A stretch of DNA of 64,000 bases from contig NZ_QPES01000002.1 in NCBI RefSeq assembly GCF_009455685.1, positions 310,001 through 374,000 on the forward strand. The letters are read 5' to 3'. Source of the stretch: Paraburkholderia hayleyella. Lineage in GTDB: Bacteria; Pseudomonadota; Gammaproteobacteria; Burkholderiales; Burkholderiaceae. Shown here in pieces: positions 53,351-63,132 of the stretch. Below the pieces are notes generated by a model. It did not search any database, was not told the origin of the DNA, and saw only the letters and a list, made by a program, of their open reading frames with translations. Both the position numbers and the translations under genes were made by a program. Numbering within the stretch: the first letter of the stretch is position 1; each line of letters opens with the position of its first letter.

Positions 53351-54652
53351 TTATTCGGCACCGAGGTAAAAGAAGCGGAATAAAAACACGGCGGCAATTA
53401 CCCAGACCACCAGTTTGACTTTGCGGGCTTGCCCTGTCAGCAGCTTGAGCCCGGCATACGAAATAAAACCAAAAGCCACGCCATTGGCAATCGAATAAGT
53501 AAAAGGCATTAACACCGCCGTCAGCATTGCAGGCACGACCTCCGTGGCGTCTTCCCAGGGCAGCTCGACCATTTCGCGCAACATCAGGCACGAAACGTAA
53601 AGCAGTGCAGGCGCGGTCGCGTAGGCTGGAACCACGCCTGCCAGCGGCGCAAAAAAGAGTGCGGCTAAAAACAGGACCGCGACCGTGATGGCCGTCACCC
53701 CTGTGCGTCCGCCTGCCTGCACGCCAGAAGCGCTTTCGACAAAGGCTGTCGTGGAGGAGGTGCCCAGTACTGAACCTGCCAGGATCGCTGTGCTATCCGC
53801 GAGCAAGGCCCGGTTCAAACGATGCATTTTGCCTTTGACCAGCAGCCCGGCACGATTGGCCACGCCCATCAGGGTGCCCGTCGCGTCGAACAGCTCGACC
53901 AAAAAAAATACCAGAATTACATTCAGCACGCCAGCGGACAGCGCACCGCGAATATCAAGCTGGAAGAGCGTGGCGTCAATGGCGGGCGGCGCCGAGACAA
54001 TGCCATGAAACTGGTTGCCGCCGAAGAAAAAACTGAGCACGGTCACCGCCAGGATGCCGAGCAGAATCGCGCCGCGCACGCGTAGAAAATCAAGGGTGAC
54101 GATGATGAAGAAGCCGATGACGGCCAGCACGACATGAGGCTCATGCAGGTTGCCGAGCGTCACCAGCGTGGCTGGGTTGCCCACCACCACGCCCGCTGAT
54201 TTCAGCGAAATAATCGCCAGAAAGAGCCCGATGCCGCCGGTAATCGCAATGCGCAGCGAAGGCGGAATGCCGTTGACAATCACCTCGCGGATGCGAAAAA
54301 GCGTCACGACAAAAAACAGGCAACCCGAAATAAAAACCGCACCTAGCGCCGCTTGCCAGGTGAAGCCCATGCCCTTGACCACGGTATAGGCGAAGTAAGC
54401 ATTCAAGCCCATGCCCGGCGCTAGCGCGATCGGGTAGTTGGCATACAGGCCCATGATCAGCGAGGCAATCGCCGCGACGAGACAGGTAGCGACGAATACC
54501 GCATCTTTCGGCATGCCCGCATCGCCCAGGATCGCGGGATTGACAACGATGATGTAAGCCATCGTGAGAAACGTGGTGAGCCCTGCGAGTATTTCTGTGC
54601 GCAGGTTCGTTCCTGCTTCGTCAAAGCCGAAGTAACGCTTTACGAAATCCAT
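53351..54652 (-). CDS. NCS2 purine permease (AzgA/GhxP type)
   Basis: This 433-residue transporter has 12-14 hydrophobic segments. The AzgA-like landmarks are the N-terminal EILAGLTTFLTMAYI, LAPGMGLNAYFAYTVVKG and GTSSTTAFVESASGV. The family imports adenine, guanine or hypoxanthine with protons. The ATG at 54652 is chosen over a TTG three codons upstream; GAGAGAC lies upstream. The gap of about 520 bp before it contains no purine riboswitch that I can recognise. Confidence 0.9.
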   Translation of the reverse strand: MDFVKRYFGFDEAGTNLRTEILAGLTTFLTMAYIIVVNPAILGDAGMPKDAVFVATCLVAAIASLIMGLYANYPIALAPGMGLNAYFAYTVVKGMGFTWQAALGAVFISGCLFFVVTLFRIREVIVNGIPPSLRIAITGGIGLFLAIISLKSAGVVVGNPATLVTLGNLHEPHVVLAVIGFFIIVTLDFLRVRGAILLGILAVTVLSFFFGGNQFHGIVSAPPAIDATLFQLDIRGALSAGVLNVILVFFLVELFDATGTLMGVANRAGLLVKGKMHRLNRALLADSTAILAGSVLGTSSTTAFVESASGVQAGGRTGVTAITVAVLFLAALFFAPLAGVVPAYATAPALLYVSCLMLREMVELPWEDATEVVPAMLTAVLMPFTYSIANGVAFGFISYAGLKLLTGQARKVKLVVWVIAAVFLFRFFYLGAE

Positions 54653-55177
54653 AAACGTCAAGTCTCTCGTCGTGGTGAGGGAATTAAGTATCGGGAGAGA
54701 AATTTGTCACGCGCGGATTGTAATCAGAATTGGCTGAAAAAAAATTTCTCACACAGAGTAGTCGTAAAAAATCAACAATTAACCAACAATTGCGGTGCCG
54801 ATATGACGCATGACCATGGCTTGTATTGTTTTCGCCCCTTCAACCTCACGGGTATTCCATCGCCTTGCACCAAGCCGCCTCGGCAACATAGCGCTCTAAA
54901 CTTATAACCGGGTTCTTGAACCGGCGCGCTCAACTTGACGGGCAGCGGTCACGGGCGAGGTCACCCTGCCAGCGGCCCAAAGGCGAGAAATAGTCCACCG
55001 TTTCGGACGAACTTAGGATGCCTCTCATTTACAGAGGAATCGTTAATCATGAAAATTGGCGCGCCCTTAAAACGCTTATCTGCTGGCTCTGCTGGCGACA
55101 TTCACCGGGCCGTTGACGCTAGCGTTGAGCATGGCACCTGACCACGGCGCGACTCACTGTATGGAGCTTCAAATAAC
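54653..55177. other. divergent gap with a frameshifted leader-like ORF
   Basis: The first part is A+T-rich and is the promoter region of the purine permease. From 55049 (ATG, preceded by AGAGGA) a short frame encodes 30 residues ending at 55141. If one A is removed from the AAAA at 55069-55072, the reading continues as a secretion-signal-like YLLALLATFTGPLTLAL and ends at TGA overlapping the amidase start. This may be a decayed or slippage-dependent small exported peptide. Confidence 0.35.
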
Positions 55178-56176
55178 ATGAGAAAAGAACAGCAAGCTTT
55201 ACCCGTCACCAGTCTGGGACGGCGTGATTTTTTGGCAAAAAGTTCGATATGGTCAGCCGGTACGCTGGCATTGCCGCTCGCGGGATGCGGCAGCAGTATC
55301 GCGCAGGAATTGCAGGATGCCACGTATACGATCGATACCTCGTTTCAGTCGCCCAATCAGGATTCGCGCGTGCGTGATCTGGTGCTGCATTACACCGCCG
55401 GGCCGCTGGCAAAGTCGCTCGCCACGCTAACCGATCCACAAAGGCAGGTGAGCTCGCACTACCTTGTCCCGGATGGGATTAGTGACGGCGGGCGTTTCCG
55501 TGTGCTTGCGCTGGTACCGGAAGCGCGCCGCGCGTGGCATGCCGGTGTCAGTTATTGGCAAGGCGACCGGATGCTCAATGCGGGCTCGATCGGCATCGAA
55601 ATCGTCAACGTGGGTTATCCGAAAGAGGACGAAAACTTACCGCTCATGAAGCGCCGCTGGTATCCCTATACGCCCGCACAAATTGCCGTGGTCGGCAAGC
55701 TCGCGGCCGATGTCATCGCGCGCCACGAAATCCTGCCGCAAAAAGTTGTTGGGCATTCCGACGTGGCGCCGGGGCGCAAGGTCGATCCGGGCCCGCTGTT
55801 TCCGTGGCAACAGTTATATGAGAAGTACGGTATCGGCGCCTGGCCCGAAGCAGAAGCAACCGGTTTTTATAGTAGCCGCCGGCCGTTCAACGGCGACATC
55901 GCGTCACTCCAGGAAAAACTGCTGGCGTATGGTTATGACTCGCCCCAGACGGGCGTACTCGATCTGCAAACAACCAACGTTGTGTCAGCGTTCCAGATGC
56001 ATTTTCGTCAGGCGCGATACGACGGCGTTCCCGATGTCGAAACCGTGGCGATTCTCGATGCCTTGCTGGAAAAATATATGCATCGTGACCGCTCACAGTC
56101 CAGTCCAGCCACACTTCGGCAAGTGGAGCCAAGGGAGCCAGGGGAGCACACCAACGAAAAAGGCGATGGCCTATAA
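55178..56176 (+). CDS. N-acetylmuramoyl-L-alanine amidase, predicted Tat lipoprotein
   Basis: This 332-residue enzyme cleaves the bond between N-acetylmuramate and L-alanine in peptidoglycan. The N-terminus has a twin-arginine motif (G14-R-R-D-F-L-A-K21), a hydrophobic run and the lipobox L34-A-G-C37, so it should be a lipid-anchored periplasmic protein. The Amidase_2 zinc domain (about 50-210) has H71 in LVLHYTAG and a late VVGHSDVAPGRKVDPG. A PG_binding_1 domain follows (about 235-295). It resembles AmiD. The last ~35 residues are polar and disordered. Confidence 0.88.
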   Translation: MRKEQQALPVTSLGRRDFLAKSSIWSAGTLALPLAGCGSSIAQELQDATYTIDTSFQSPNQDSRVRDLVLHYTAGPLAKSLATLTDPQRQVSSHYLVPDGISDGGRFRVLALVPEARRAWHAGVSYWQGDRMLNAGSIGIEIVNVGYPKEDENLPLMKRRWYPYTPAQIAVVGKLAADVIARHEILPQKVVGHSDVAPGRKVDPGPLFPWQQLYEKYGIGAWPEAEATGFYSSRRPFNGDIASLQEKLLAYGYDSPQTGVLDLQTTNVVSAFQMHFRQARYDGVPDVETVAILDALLEKYMHRDRSQSSPATLRQVEPREPGEHTNEKGDGL

Positions 56177-56405
56177 CTGAAAACACAGTGTCATCGGGCT
56201 TAAGGCCAGGCCAGGTCTTGGCAAAGGTACGCAATACCGCCTCAGCGCCGATGCGCTGTTATTTCCTGTCGCGGACGGGCTTCTGGTTTTTTCCATTTGC
56301 TTGAACGGTAATTTAAATTTTGCTTTATGCCCGGGACAAACAGCGCGTGCGACGGCTCCCGAGCGTCTACAATCGGAGCCCGGCTAATCGCACAGGAGCG
56401 GGTAG

Positions 56406-58688
56406 ATGCAAGATCCAGAAGCACTCGGCGGCCTAAGCAATGCAGGTGGCGCCGATCACGTGGCCAGCGCGTCCAGCGACGCCTTCATCGCGCCCGAAAA
56501 CCAGAATGTCGCCAGCGCCAAGCAGTATGTGCTGAAATCGGACGACACCTTTATCGTCAACGATCCCCTCGGAGATATCACCGGCAAGGATGACGGCCTG
56601 TTTGTCAATGACACCCGGGTGCTGTCGCAGTTGCGTCTGACGTTTGGCGGGCGGGCGCCGTCGTTGTTATCGGGCAGCGTCAGCAGCGATAACACCGCTT
56701 TCACCGCGCACCTGACCAACCGCCCGCTGCCGCCCCTCGGCGGCACGAGTACGCCCGAAGGCGTGATCCACGTGCAGCGGGTCAGGGTGCTGTCAGGCTC
56801 GGTCCTCAACGAGGCCATCGAGCTGACCAATTACGGCACCAACGATGCCATCGTTCCACTGTCTATTTCATTCGCCAGCGATTTCCGCGACATGTTCGAA
56901 GTACGCGGTCTGACGCGGACCCAGCGCGGCGAGATCGAGCCGCCGCGCGTTGAAGACGGTGAAGTGCGGCTAGGCTATATCGGGCTCGATCAGGTCGCGC
57001 GGCGCGTGCGCATCGCGTTCTCGCCGGCCCCTCAACAATTGCTCGCCGATCGTGCCGATTATTCGGTGCAGCTTCCGGCGCAGACCTGCGTCTCGATTTA
57101 TCTGGCGGTCGCGGTACGGCTCGAAGCGCCTGATTCCGCCGCCACGGCAACGCCCAGCACAGCCCCCGATGCCGCTGTGCGCTCAGGCCACTGGTCGCAG
57201 ATCGGCGCGGCGCGGCCTCGAGTCGGACGCGCCGCAGTGCGCGCCGGGCTGGTCGAGGCGCATTTGATGATGCGCGGCCGGCGTCGTGGCACCGCGCGCG
57301 TGCGCTCCAGCAATCCGCTGTTTAACGCGTGGATCGACCGTTCCTTCGCGGATCTCGATTTGCTCACCACCGATCTGGCGAGCGGCCCGTATCCCTACGC
57401 CGGAATTCCGTGGTTTTCCACGCCGTTTGGCCGCGATGCGGTGATTACCTCGCTGCAGACGTTGTGGTTGCAGCCCGCGCTGGCGCGCGGCGTCTTGCGT
57501 TTTCTGGCGCAGCATCAGGCGCTGGAGGACTCCGCCTTTCGGGATGCGGCGGTGGGCAAGATCATGCACGAGATGCGCAAAAGCGAGATGGCCGCTACCG
57601 GCGAAGTGCCGTTTGCGCTGTATTACGGCGGTGTCGATACGACTCCGCTGTTTATCGTGCTGGCCGGCGCCTATGCCGCACGCACCGGCGATCTCGACCT
57701 GATCGACGAGCTTTGGCCGGCTCTCAAGCTGGCCACGCAGTGGGTGGCGGGCGTCTGTGACAGGAACCGCTTTGGCTTGCTCGACTATCAGCGTGCCTCG
57801 GATGGCGGGCTTGCCAACCAGGGCTGGAAAGACAGCCACGATTCGGTATTCCATGCCGATGGCCGCTTTCCAGATGGTCCGATTGCCCTCGTCGAAGTGC
57901 AGGCCTATGCCAGTGCCGCATTCGATACGATGGCGCATTTTTCCACGCTGCGCGGTGACAGCAGCAACGCGCAGCAATATGCCCAGAGGGCGCAAACGAT
58001 TCGCGCCTGTGTCGAAGAAAAATACTGGATGGAGGATGCCGGGTTCTACGGCATCGCGCTCGATGGCCATGGCGAGTTGTGCCGGGTGCTGGCATCGAAC
58101 GCAGGCCATCTGCTGGCGTTTGGCCTGCCCGAGCGCAAACGCGGTGAAGCGGTGGTGCATGTGCTGGGCTCAGCGCTGTTTCATACCGGTTGGGGCGTGC
58201 GCACGCTGGCCGCAGGCCAGTCGCGTTTTAATCCGATGGCCTACCACAACGGCTCGGTCTGGCCGCACGACAACGCGCTGTGTGCGCGTGGGCTAGCGGC
58301 TTATGGCGGCAAAGCCGCGGCGGTGCGGCTGTTACAGGCGCTGTTTCAGGCCGCAGTCAATTTCGATATGCGGCTGCCCGAACTCTTTTGCGGTTTTCCA
58401 CGCCGCCGGGGCGAGCCTCCGACCGCTTATCCGGTGGCCTGTCTGCCCCAGGCATGGGCGGCTGGCTCGCCGTTCATGATGCTTGAAGCATGCCTTGGCA
58501 TGACGGTCGATGCGGCCAAGCGTGAGGTGCTGATCGAGCAGCCGATGCTGCCGGACGGAATCGACTGGCTTGCCATCGACGATTTGCGTGTCGGCGAGGC
58601 ATCGGTGTCGATCACGTTCCGGCGCGTGGATGGCAAGGTGGTGGCATCGGCGGAAAAAGGCGAAGTGCGCGTCGTGGCGCTGTTATAG
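56406..58688 (+). CDS. amylo-alpha-1,6-glucosidase/glycogen debranching family protein
   Basis: This 760-residue protein has an N-terminal beta-sandwich domain of the GDE_N_bis type (about 35-240, with NDPLGDITGKDDGLFVNDTRV near its start) and a C-terminal (alpha/alpha)6 barrel. The barrel carries the conserved PFGRDAV near the active site and NGSVWPHDNAL late. Bacterial members hydrolyse alpha-1,6 branches or related storage and trehalose-type glucans. An Ala/Thr-rich linker lies at about residues 245-260. A short GGAGCGG precedes the ATG. No glycogen genes adjoin it. Confidence 0.85.
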   Translation: MQDPEALGGLSNAGGADHVASASSDAFIAPENQNVASAKQYVLKSDDTFIVNDPLGDITGKDDGLFVNDTRVLSQLRLTFGGRAPSLLSGSVSSDNTAFTAHLTNRPLPPLGGTSTPEGVIHVQRVRVLSGSVLNEAIELTNYGTNDAIVPLSISFASDFRDMFEVRGLTRTQRGEIEPPRVEDGEVRLGYIGLDQVARRVRIAFSPAPQQLLADRADYSVQLPAQTCVSIYLAVAVRLEAPDSAATATPSTAPDAAVRSGHWSQIGAARPRVGRAAVRAGLVEAHLMMRGRRRGTARVRSSNPLFNAWIDRSFADLDLLTTDLASGPYPYAGIPWFSTPFGRDAVITSLQTLWLQPALARGVLRFLAQHQALEDSAFRDAAVGKIMHEMRKSEMAATGEVPFALYYGGVDTTPLFIVLAGAYAARTGDLDLIDELWPALKLATQWVAGVCDRNRFGLLDYQRASDGGLANQGWKDSHDSVFHADGRFPDGPIALVEVQAYASAAFDTMAHFSTLRGDSSNAQQYAQRAQTIRACVEEKYWMEDAGFYGIALDGHGELCRVLASNAGHLLAFGLPERKRGEAVVHVLGSALFHTGWGVRTLAAGQSRFNPMAYHNGSVWPHDNALCARGLAAYGGKAAAVRLLQALFQAAVNFDMRLPELFCGFPRRRGEPPTAYPVACLPQAWAAGSPFMMLEACLGMTVDAAKREVLIEQPMLPDGIDWLAIDDLRVGEASVSITFRRVDGKVVASAEKGEVRVVALL

Positions 58689-58846
58689 CCATGAGCAAAG
58701 TGGGCTCGGGCTCGGGGCGCCGGGCCTGCTTCGCCCTGGCGGTAACAAAAGAACGGTTAGCTTTTTATACAGACAGCCTGGCGCAGCGTACTTTCATGAA
58801 CGGGTAGTCAACCTGATTCATGTCCTATGTCCTGATCTTTTTCTCT

Positions 58847-59779
58847 TTAACGGCTCAATGGCCCTAGCCTGTCCGCGAACCGGCGCGCGGCTTCCAGGCC
58901 AAAACGGCTGGGCCGTAACTTCACCTCGCGTTCGTACACGACATCGAACCCCATGCGCCACGCCGCAATCCGCTTGCCATAGCAGATCAGCGTATCGAGC
59001 GACTGCATGACGAAGACTATCGTTGGCAGTACCTGTTGATATAACGCTTCAGCTTGTTTCTCATCGCCGCGCATGAACGCCTGATAGATACGCTGTTGCC
59101 AGTCGAAGCAATCAGGCGCGACGATCATGCCCGCGCAGCCCGCGCGCAGGTTATCAAGCAGCTCCATGCCGCCACGGCCGTTCAGGACGGGCATCCGCTG
59201 TCCGATGCGCGCGATGGTGTCCGCGAGCACGATGGATGGGCCTTCTCCTTTAAGCAGGCGAAAGTTCGGGCATTGTGCGGCAAGCGCTTCAAGGCGCTCG
59301 GGCGACAGGCCCACGCCGAGATAGTCGGGCGCGTTCTGGATGCCCACGGGCACCTCGAGCCCCTCCATGACCGCGGCAAAAAAATCGAAATAAAAGGTTT
59401 CAGGCAAGGGTGCATCGCCGGCCCGAAGAGGAGGTGGCTGCAGGATCAGCCATTGCGCCCCGTGCGCCACCGCGAAATGAGCCAGATCGCGCTGGGCCTC
59501 GACCGAGGCGCCGTTGACCGTGACAGTCAGCGGCAAAGCCCCTGCGCTGTCTTCCATGGCCCACAGGATCACCTGCTCGCGTTCGGCGCGGGACAGTTTG
59601 CTGACCTCCGTGGCCAGACCCAATACGGCGATCCCAGGCGCGCCAGCGAGGATCGCGGCATGGACCTGACGGCGCATCGCCGCACGCTGGAGGCGATTGT
59701 CCTGGTCGAAGAAGGCGTAAAGGATAGGGTAAATGCCCGCGATGCGGAGGGCGGGCGAGGGTGCAGTGGAGGAGTTCAT
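58847..59779 (-). CDS. DapA-family lyase (2-keto-3-deoxy sugar acid aldolase/dehydratase)
   Basis: This 310-residue TIM-barrel protein belongs to the dihydrodipicolinate synthase/N-acetylneuraminate lyase superfamily. The Schiff-base lysine is visible in FRLLKGEGP, and the tyrosine site reads IQNAPDYLG instead of YN.P.R. This fits 2-keto-3-deoxy sugar acid aldolases or dehydratases rather than true DapA. It is the last gene of the minus-strand sugar-acid operon, 40 bp after the permease. Acting on the product of the IlvD/Edd dehydratase is likely. The start at 59779 is the first ATG beyond the domain. Confidence 0.8.
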   Translation of the reverse strand: MNSSTAPSPALRIAGIYPILYAFFDQDNRLQRAAMRRQVHAAILAGAPGIAVLGLATEVSKLSRAEREQVILWAMEDSAGALPLTVTVNGASVEAQRDLAHFAVAHGAQWLILQPPPLRAGDAPLPETFYFDFFAAVMEGLEVPVGIQNAPDYLGVGLSPERLEALAAQCPNFRLLKGEGPSIVLADTIARIGQRMPVLNGRGGMELLDNLRAGCAGMIVAPDCFDWQQRIYQAFMRGDEKQAEALYQQVLPTIVFVMQSLDTLICYGKRIAAWRMGFDVVYEREVKLRPSRFGLEAARRFADRLGPLSR

Positions 59780-59819
59780 GACGTCGAATAGCGATAGGGA
59801 TGAATTAAACCGGGTGCGC

Positions 59820-61175
59820 TTAATCCACTTGGGCGCGCGGGTGTCTGCCCTGTTCTGGACCGTTTGCCGCAGGACGCAACGTTTTTTGTTCCGAGGCGCG
59901 GATGAGCGCCTGAAGCACAAACGTCATGACGGCGCCAAAGGCCATGCAGGCGGAGAGAAAAAGCATCGGCGCGATGCTGCTGCCGGTGCGCTCTTGAATC
60001 AGGGGGACGGCGTTTTGGGCGATGAAGCCGCCCAGGTTGCCAATCGAATTGATGGCGGCGATGCCTGCTGCCGCATTGGCGCCCGTCAGAAAGCGTCCCG
60101 GCAGCGACCACAGCACGGGCTGTCCGGCAAAGATGCCCGCTGCCGCGAAGCACAGGCAAGCAAAACGCAACGCATTGCCGGGCACGAAGACGCTTAGCAG
60201 CAGAAACAGTGCCCCCAGTAGCGCGGGCACGACGATGTGCCAGGTCTGTTCGTTGTGGCTCACGGAGTGGCGTGGCACCCACCACAACGCGACCCCAACC
60301 AGCAGCCACGGAATGACATTCAGCAAGCCGTTCACGGTATTGCTCACGCCGAAGCCTTTGACCACCGTGGGCAGCCAGTAACTCAGGCCGTAAGCCGCCA
60401 GCGGAAAGAACAGGAAATAAAACGCCATAAGCAGCACGCGCCGATCCAGCAGGACGGCAAACGGGTTCGTGTGAATGCCCGGCGCAATGCGTGCGGCTTC
60501 GGCGCGTAACGTGGCGAGCAGCCAGTCTTTTTCACGCGGGGTGAGAAATTTCGCCGCGTGCGGCGTTTCGGGCAAGATCTTCCAGACCACCGCGCTCATC
60601 AGCACGGCGGCCATGCCCGTGACCAGAAACACCCATTGCCAGCCTCGCAGGCCAAGCAGGCCGTCGAAATCGAGCAGGACGCCGCTCACAGGGGCCGTAA
60701 TCGCATTGGCGACTGCGCTGCCCATCATGAAATAGCCAATCAGCTTTGCGCGCTGGCGCGCTGGGAACCAGAGCGTCAAGTAATACAGCACACCGGGATA
60801 GAACCCCGCTTCACAGGCCCCAAGCAGAAAACGCAGGAGGTAAAACATCGTGGTGCTGCGGGTAAAGGCGAGCGCCACGGTCACCATGCCCCACGACAGC
60901 ATGATTCGGGCAAACCAGCGACGCGCGCCGACTTTATCGAGCACGATATTGCTGGGTATCTCGAACAACAGGTAGCCGATGAAAAACAGCGAGGCGCCGA
61001 AACCATAGGCCGCTTCACTCACCCCCAGATCCGCCACCATTTGCAGCTTGGCAAAGCCGATATTCTGGCGGTCGATATAGGCGATGAGATAAAGCAGGCC
61101 AAGCAAGGGCATGAGCGCACGCGCCGTTCGGGCGATGACGCGTTCACGCTCAGCGGGGGAGAGTGGCTCGTGCAT
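59820..61175 (-). CDS. MFS transporter, ACS family
   Basis: This 451-residue permease of the anion:cation symporter branch has about 12 helices and the motif YIDRQNIGFAKLQM. RFLLGACEAGFYPG and NSIGNLGGFIA follow, as in the permeases at 4162 and 14059. GAGGGA precedes the ATG at 61175; an upstream in-frame start at 61262 adds 29 non-conserved residues. Its place between the dehydratase and the lyase identifies it as the probable importer of the sugar acid. Confidence 0.88.
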   Translation of the reverse strand: MHEPLSPAERERVIARTARALMPLLGLLYLIAYIDRQNIGFAKLQMVADLGVSEAAYGFGASLFFIGYLLFEIPSNIVLDKVGARRWFARIMLSWGMVTVALAFTRSTTMFYLLRFLLGACEAGFYPGVLYYLTLWFPARQRAKLIGYFMMGSAVANAITAPVSGVLLDFDGLLGLRGWQWVFLVTGMAAVLMSAVVWKILPETPHAAKFLTPREKDWLLATLRAEAARIAPGIHTNPFAVLLDRRVLLMAFYFLFFPLAAYGLSYWLPTVVKGFGVSNTVNGLLNVIPWLLVGVALWWVPRHSVSHNEQTWHIVVPALLGALFLLLSVFVPGNALRFACLCFAAAGIFAGQPVLWSLPGRFLTGANAAAGIAAINSIGNLGGFIAQNAVPLIQERTGSSIAPMLFLSACMAFGAVMTFVLQALIRASEQKTLRPAANGPEQGRHPRAQVD

Positions 61176-61269
61176 GGTGGCGTCCCTCGTTCTCTCTGGC
61201 GGCCTGGTTTTGACTGGCTTGTTGTGCTGGCTGGCGCGATGCCTGGGGCTGGCCCGATTCATTCCCGCA

Positions 61270-62997
61270 TCAATGTGAATCGCGCGGCACAGCTGCGCCG
61301 CTTGCGCCGACCAGAAACGTCAGATCAGCGCCCAGGTTGGCCTGTTGCACGGTATCGACGTACAGCTTGTACCAGCCCCGTTCGGGCGCGGGTGGCGCTT
61401 GCCAGGCGGCTCGCCGGCGAGCCAGTTCGTCATCGGTGACGTCCAGATGCAAGCGGCGCCGGGCGACATCCAGCTCGATCATGTCGCCATCGCGCACCAG
61501 CGCCAGTGGCCCGCCCGCCGCGGCTTCCGGCGCCACGTGTAGCACCACTGTGCCGTAAGCCGTGCCACTCATGCGGCCATCGGAAATGCGGACCATGTCG
61601 GTCATGCCCTGTTTCAGCACTTTCGCGGGCAACGGCATATTGCCGACCTCGGCAAAACCCGGGTAGCCCTTCGGACCCGCTCCTTTGAGCACCATCACGC
61701 AACTTGCGTCGATCTCGAGGCTGTCGTCGTTAATGCGCGCGTGCAGGTCTTCGACACTGTCGAAGACCACGGCCCGGCCACGATGCTGCAAGAGGGCCGG
61801 GGTCGCCGCCGAGGGTTTGATTACCGCTCCGTCGGGCGCCAGATTGCCCCTCAGCACAGCGATGCCCGCACGAGGCTTAAAGGGCGTGGCGAACGGGAAA
61901 ATCATCTTGCGCTCGAAGCAGGCCGCCTGGCTAACGTTGTCCCACAAGGTGTGTCCGTTGACGCTCAGCGCTTCCCGGTGCAACAGGCCCGCTTCGCCTA
62001 GTTCGCGCAGCACGGCAGGCAGGCCGCCCGCGTAGTAAAAATCCTCCATCAGAAATTCGCCGGAAGGCTGCACGTTCACGAGACAGGGCACATCGGAGCC
62101 GCGTTCCCAGTCTTCCAGCTTCAGCGCAACGCCGATGCGGCCCGCCAGCGCCAGCAGATGCACCACCGCATTGGTCGAGCCGCCAATCGCCGCATTCGTG
62201 CGGATCGCGTTGTCGAAGGCCTGACGCGTCAGAATCCGGTCCATCGTCAAATCTTCCCGGACCATCTCGACAATGCGGCGCCCGGCTAAATGCGCCAGCA
62301 CCTGACGGCGCGCATCGACGGCTGGGATGGCCGCGTTGTGCGGCAGCCCCATGCCCAGCGCCTCGACCATGCAGGCCATGGTCGAGGCCGTGCCCATGGT
62401 CATGCAATGACCGCGCGAGCGATTCATGCAGGCTTCCGCTTCGATGAACTGCTCCAGGGTGAGGGTGCCCGCGCGCACCTGTTCGGACATTTGCCACACG
62501 CCCGTGCCGGAGCCGAGGGTTTGGCCACGGTAGCGGCCGTTCAGCATCGGGCCACCCGAGAGCGCCAGTGTGGGCAGGTTGCACGACGCCGCGCCCATCA
62601 GGAGTGCGGGGGTGGTCTTGTCGCAACCGCACAGCAGAATCACGCCATCAAGCGGATTGCCGCGAATGGATTCCTCGACATCCATCGAAACCAGATTGCG
62701 AAACAGCATGGCGGTAGGCCGCAAATTGGATTCGCCTAACGACATCACGGGAAACTCCAGCGGAAATCCTCCCGCTTCGTAGACTCCTTTTTTGACGTAC
62801 TCGGCGAGTTCGCGGAAATGCGCGTTGCAGGGCGTGAGTTCCGACCAGGTATTGCAGATGCCAATCACGGGCCTGCCGTCGAACAGATGCTGCGGCAAAC
62901 CCTGATTTTTCATCCATGAACGGTGGATAAAACCGTCCTTGTCGGCCCGGCCAAACCAGGCTTGACTGCGCAGGGGTTTCTTGACGATGGGGTCCAT
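61270..62997 (-). CDS. IlvD/Edd-family sugar acid dehydratase
   Basis: This 575-residue iron-sulfur dehydratase most resembles the L-arabinonate dehydratase group: WFGRADKDGFIHRSWMKNQG at the N-terminus. Cysteine ligands for a [2Fe-2S] cluster are C57 (SELTPCNAH), C125 (LCGCDKTTP) and C198 (GHCMTMGTAS). It removes water from a C5 or C6 aldonic acid to give a 2-keto-3-deoxy acid. Neighbouring dgoK/dgoA would suit galactonate, and the DapA-type lyase would suit pentonates, so the true substrate is open. The ATG at 62997 matches the family start. Confidence 0.85.
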   Translation of the reverse strand: MDPIVKKPLRSQAWFGRADKDGFIHRSWMKNQGLPQHLFDGRPVIGICNTWSELTPCNAHFRELAEYVKKGVYEAGGFPLEFPVMSLGESNLRPTAMLFRNLVSMDVEESIRGNPLDGVILLCGCDKTTPALLMGAASCNLPTLALSGGPMLNGRYRGQTLGSGTGVWQMSEQVRAGTLTLEQFIEAEACMNRSRGHCMTMGTASTMACMVEALGMGLPHNAAIPAVDARRQVLAHLAGRRIVEMVREDLTMDRILTRQAFDNAIRTNAAIGGSTNAVVHLLALAGRIGVALKLEDWERGSDVPCLVNVQPSGEFLMEDFYYAGGLPAVLRELGEAGLLHREALSVNGHTLWDNVSQAACFERKMIFPFATPFKPRAGIAVLRGNLAPDGAVIKPSAATPALLQHRGRAVVFDSVEDLHARINDDSLEIDASCVMVLKGAGPKGYPGFAEVGNMPLPAKVLKQGMTDMVRISDGRMSGTAYGTVVLHVAPEAAAGGPLALVRDGDMIELDVARRRLHLDVTDDELARRRAAWQAPPAPERGWYKLYVDTVQQANLGADLTFLVGASGAAVPRDSH

Positions 62998-63132
62998 GAT
63001 GAGGGGTAGGTGTAATAGGGAAGAGGAAGACAGAAGGGGCGAGGGAGGCGAAATATCGGAATGAGCGCAAACAGGTGGACTCAGGCGAGGCTGGACGCCG
63101 TGCTCAACCATGGTTCGCCTCTCGCCCGTGCG

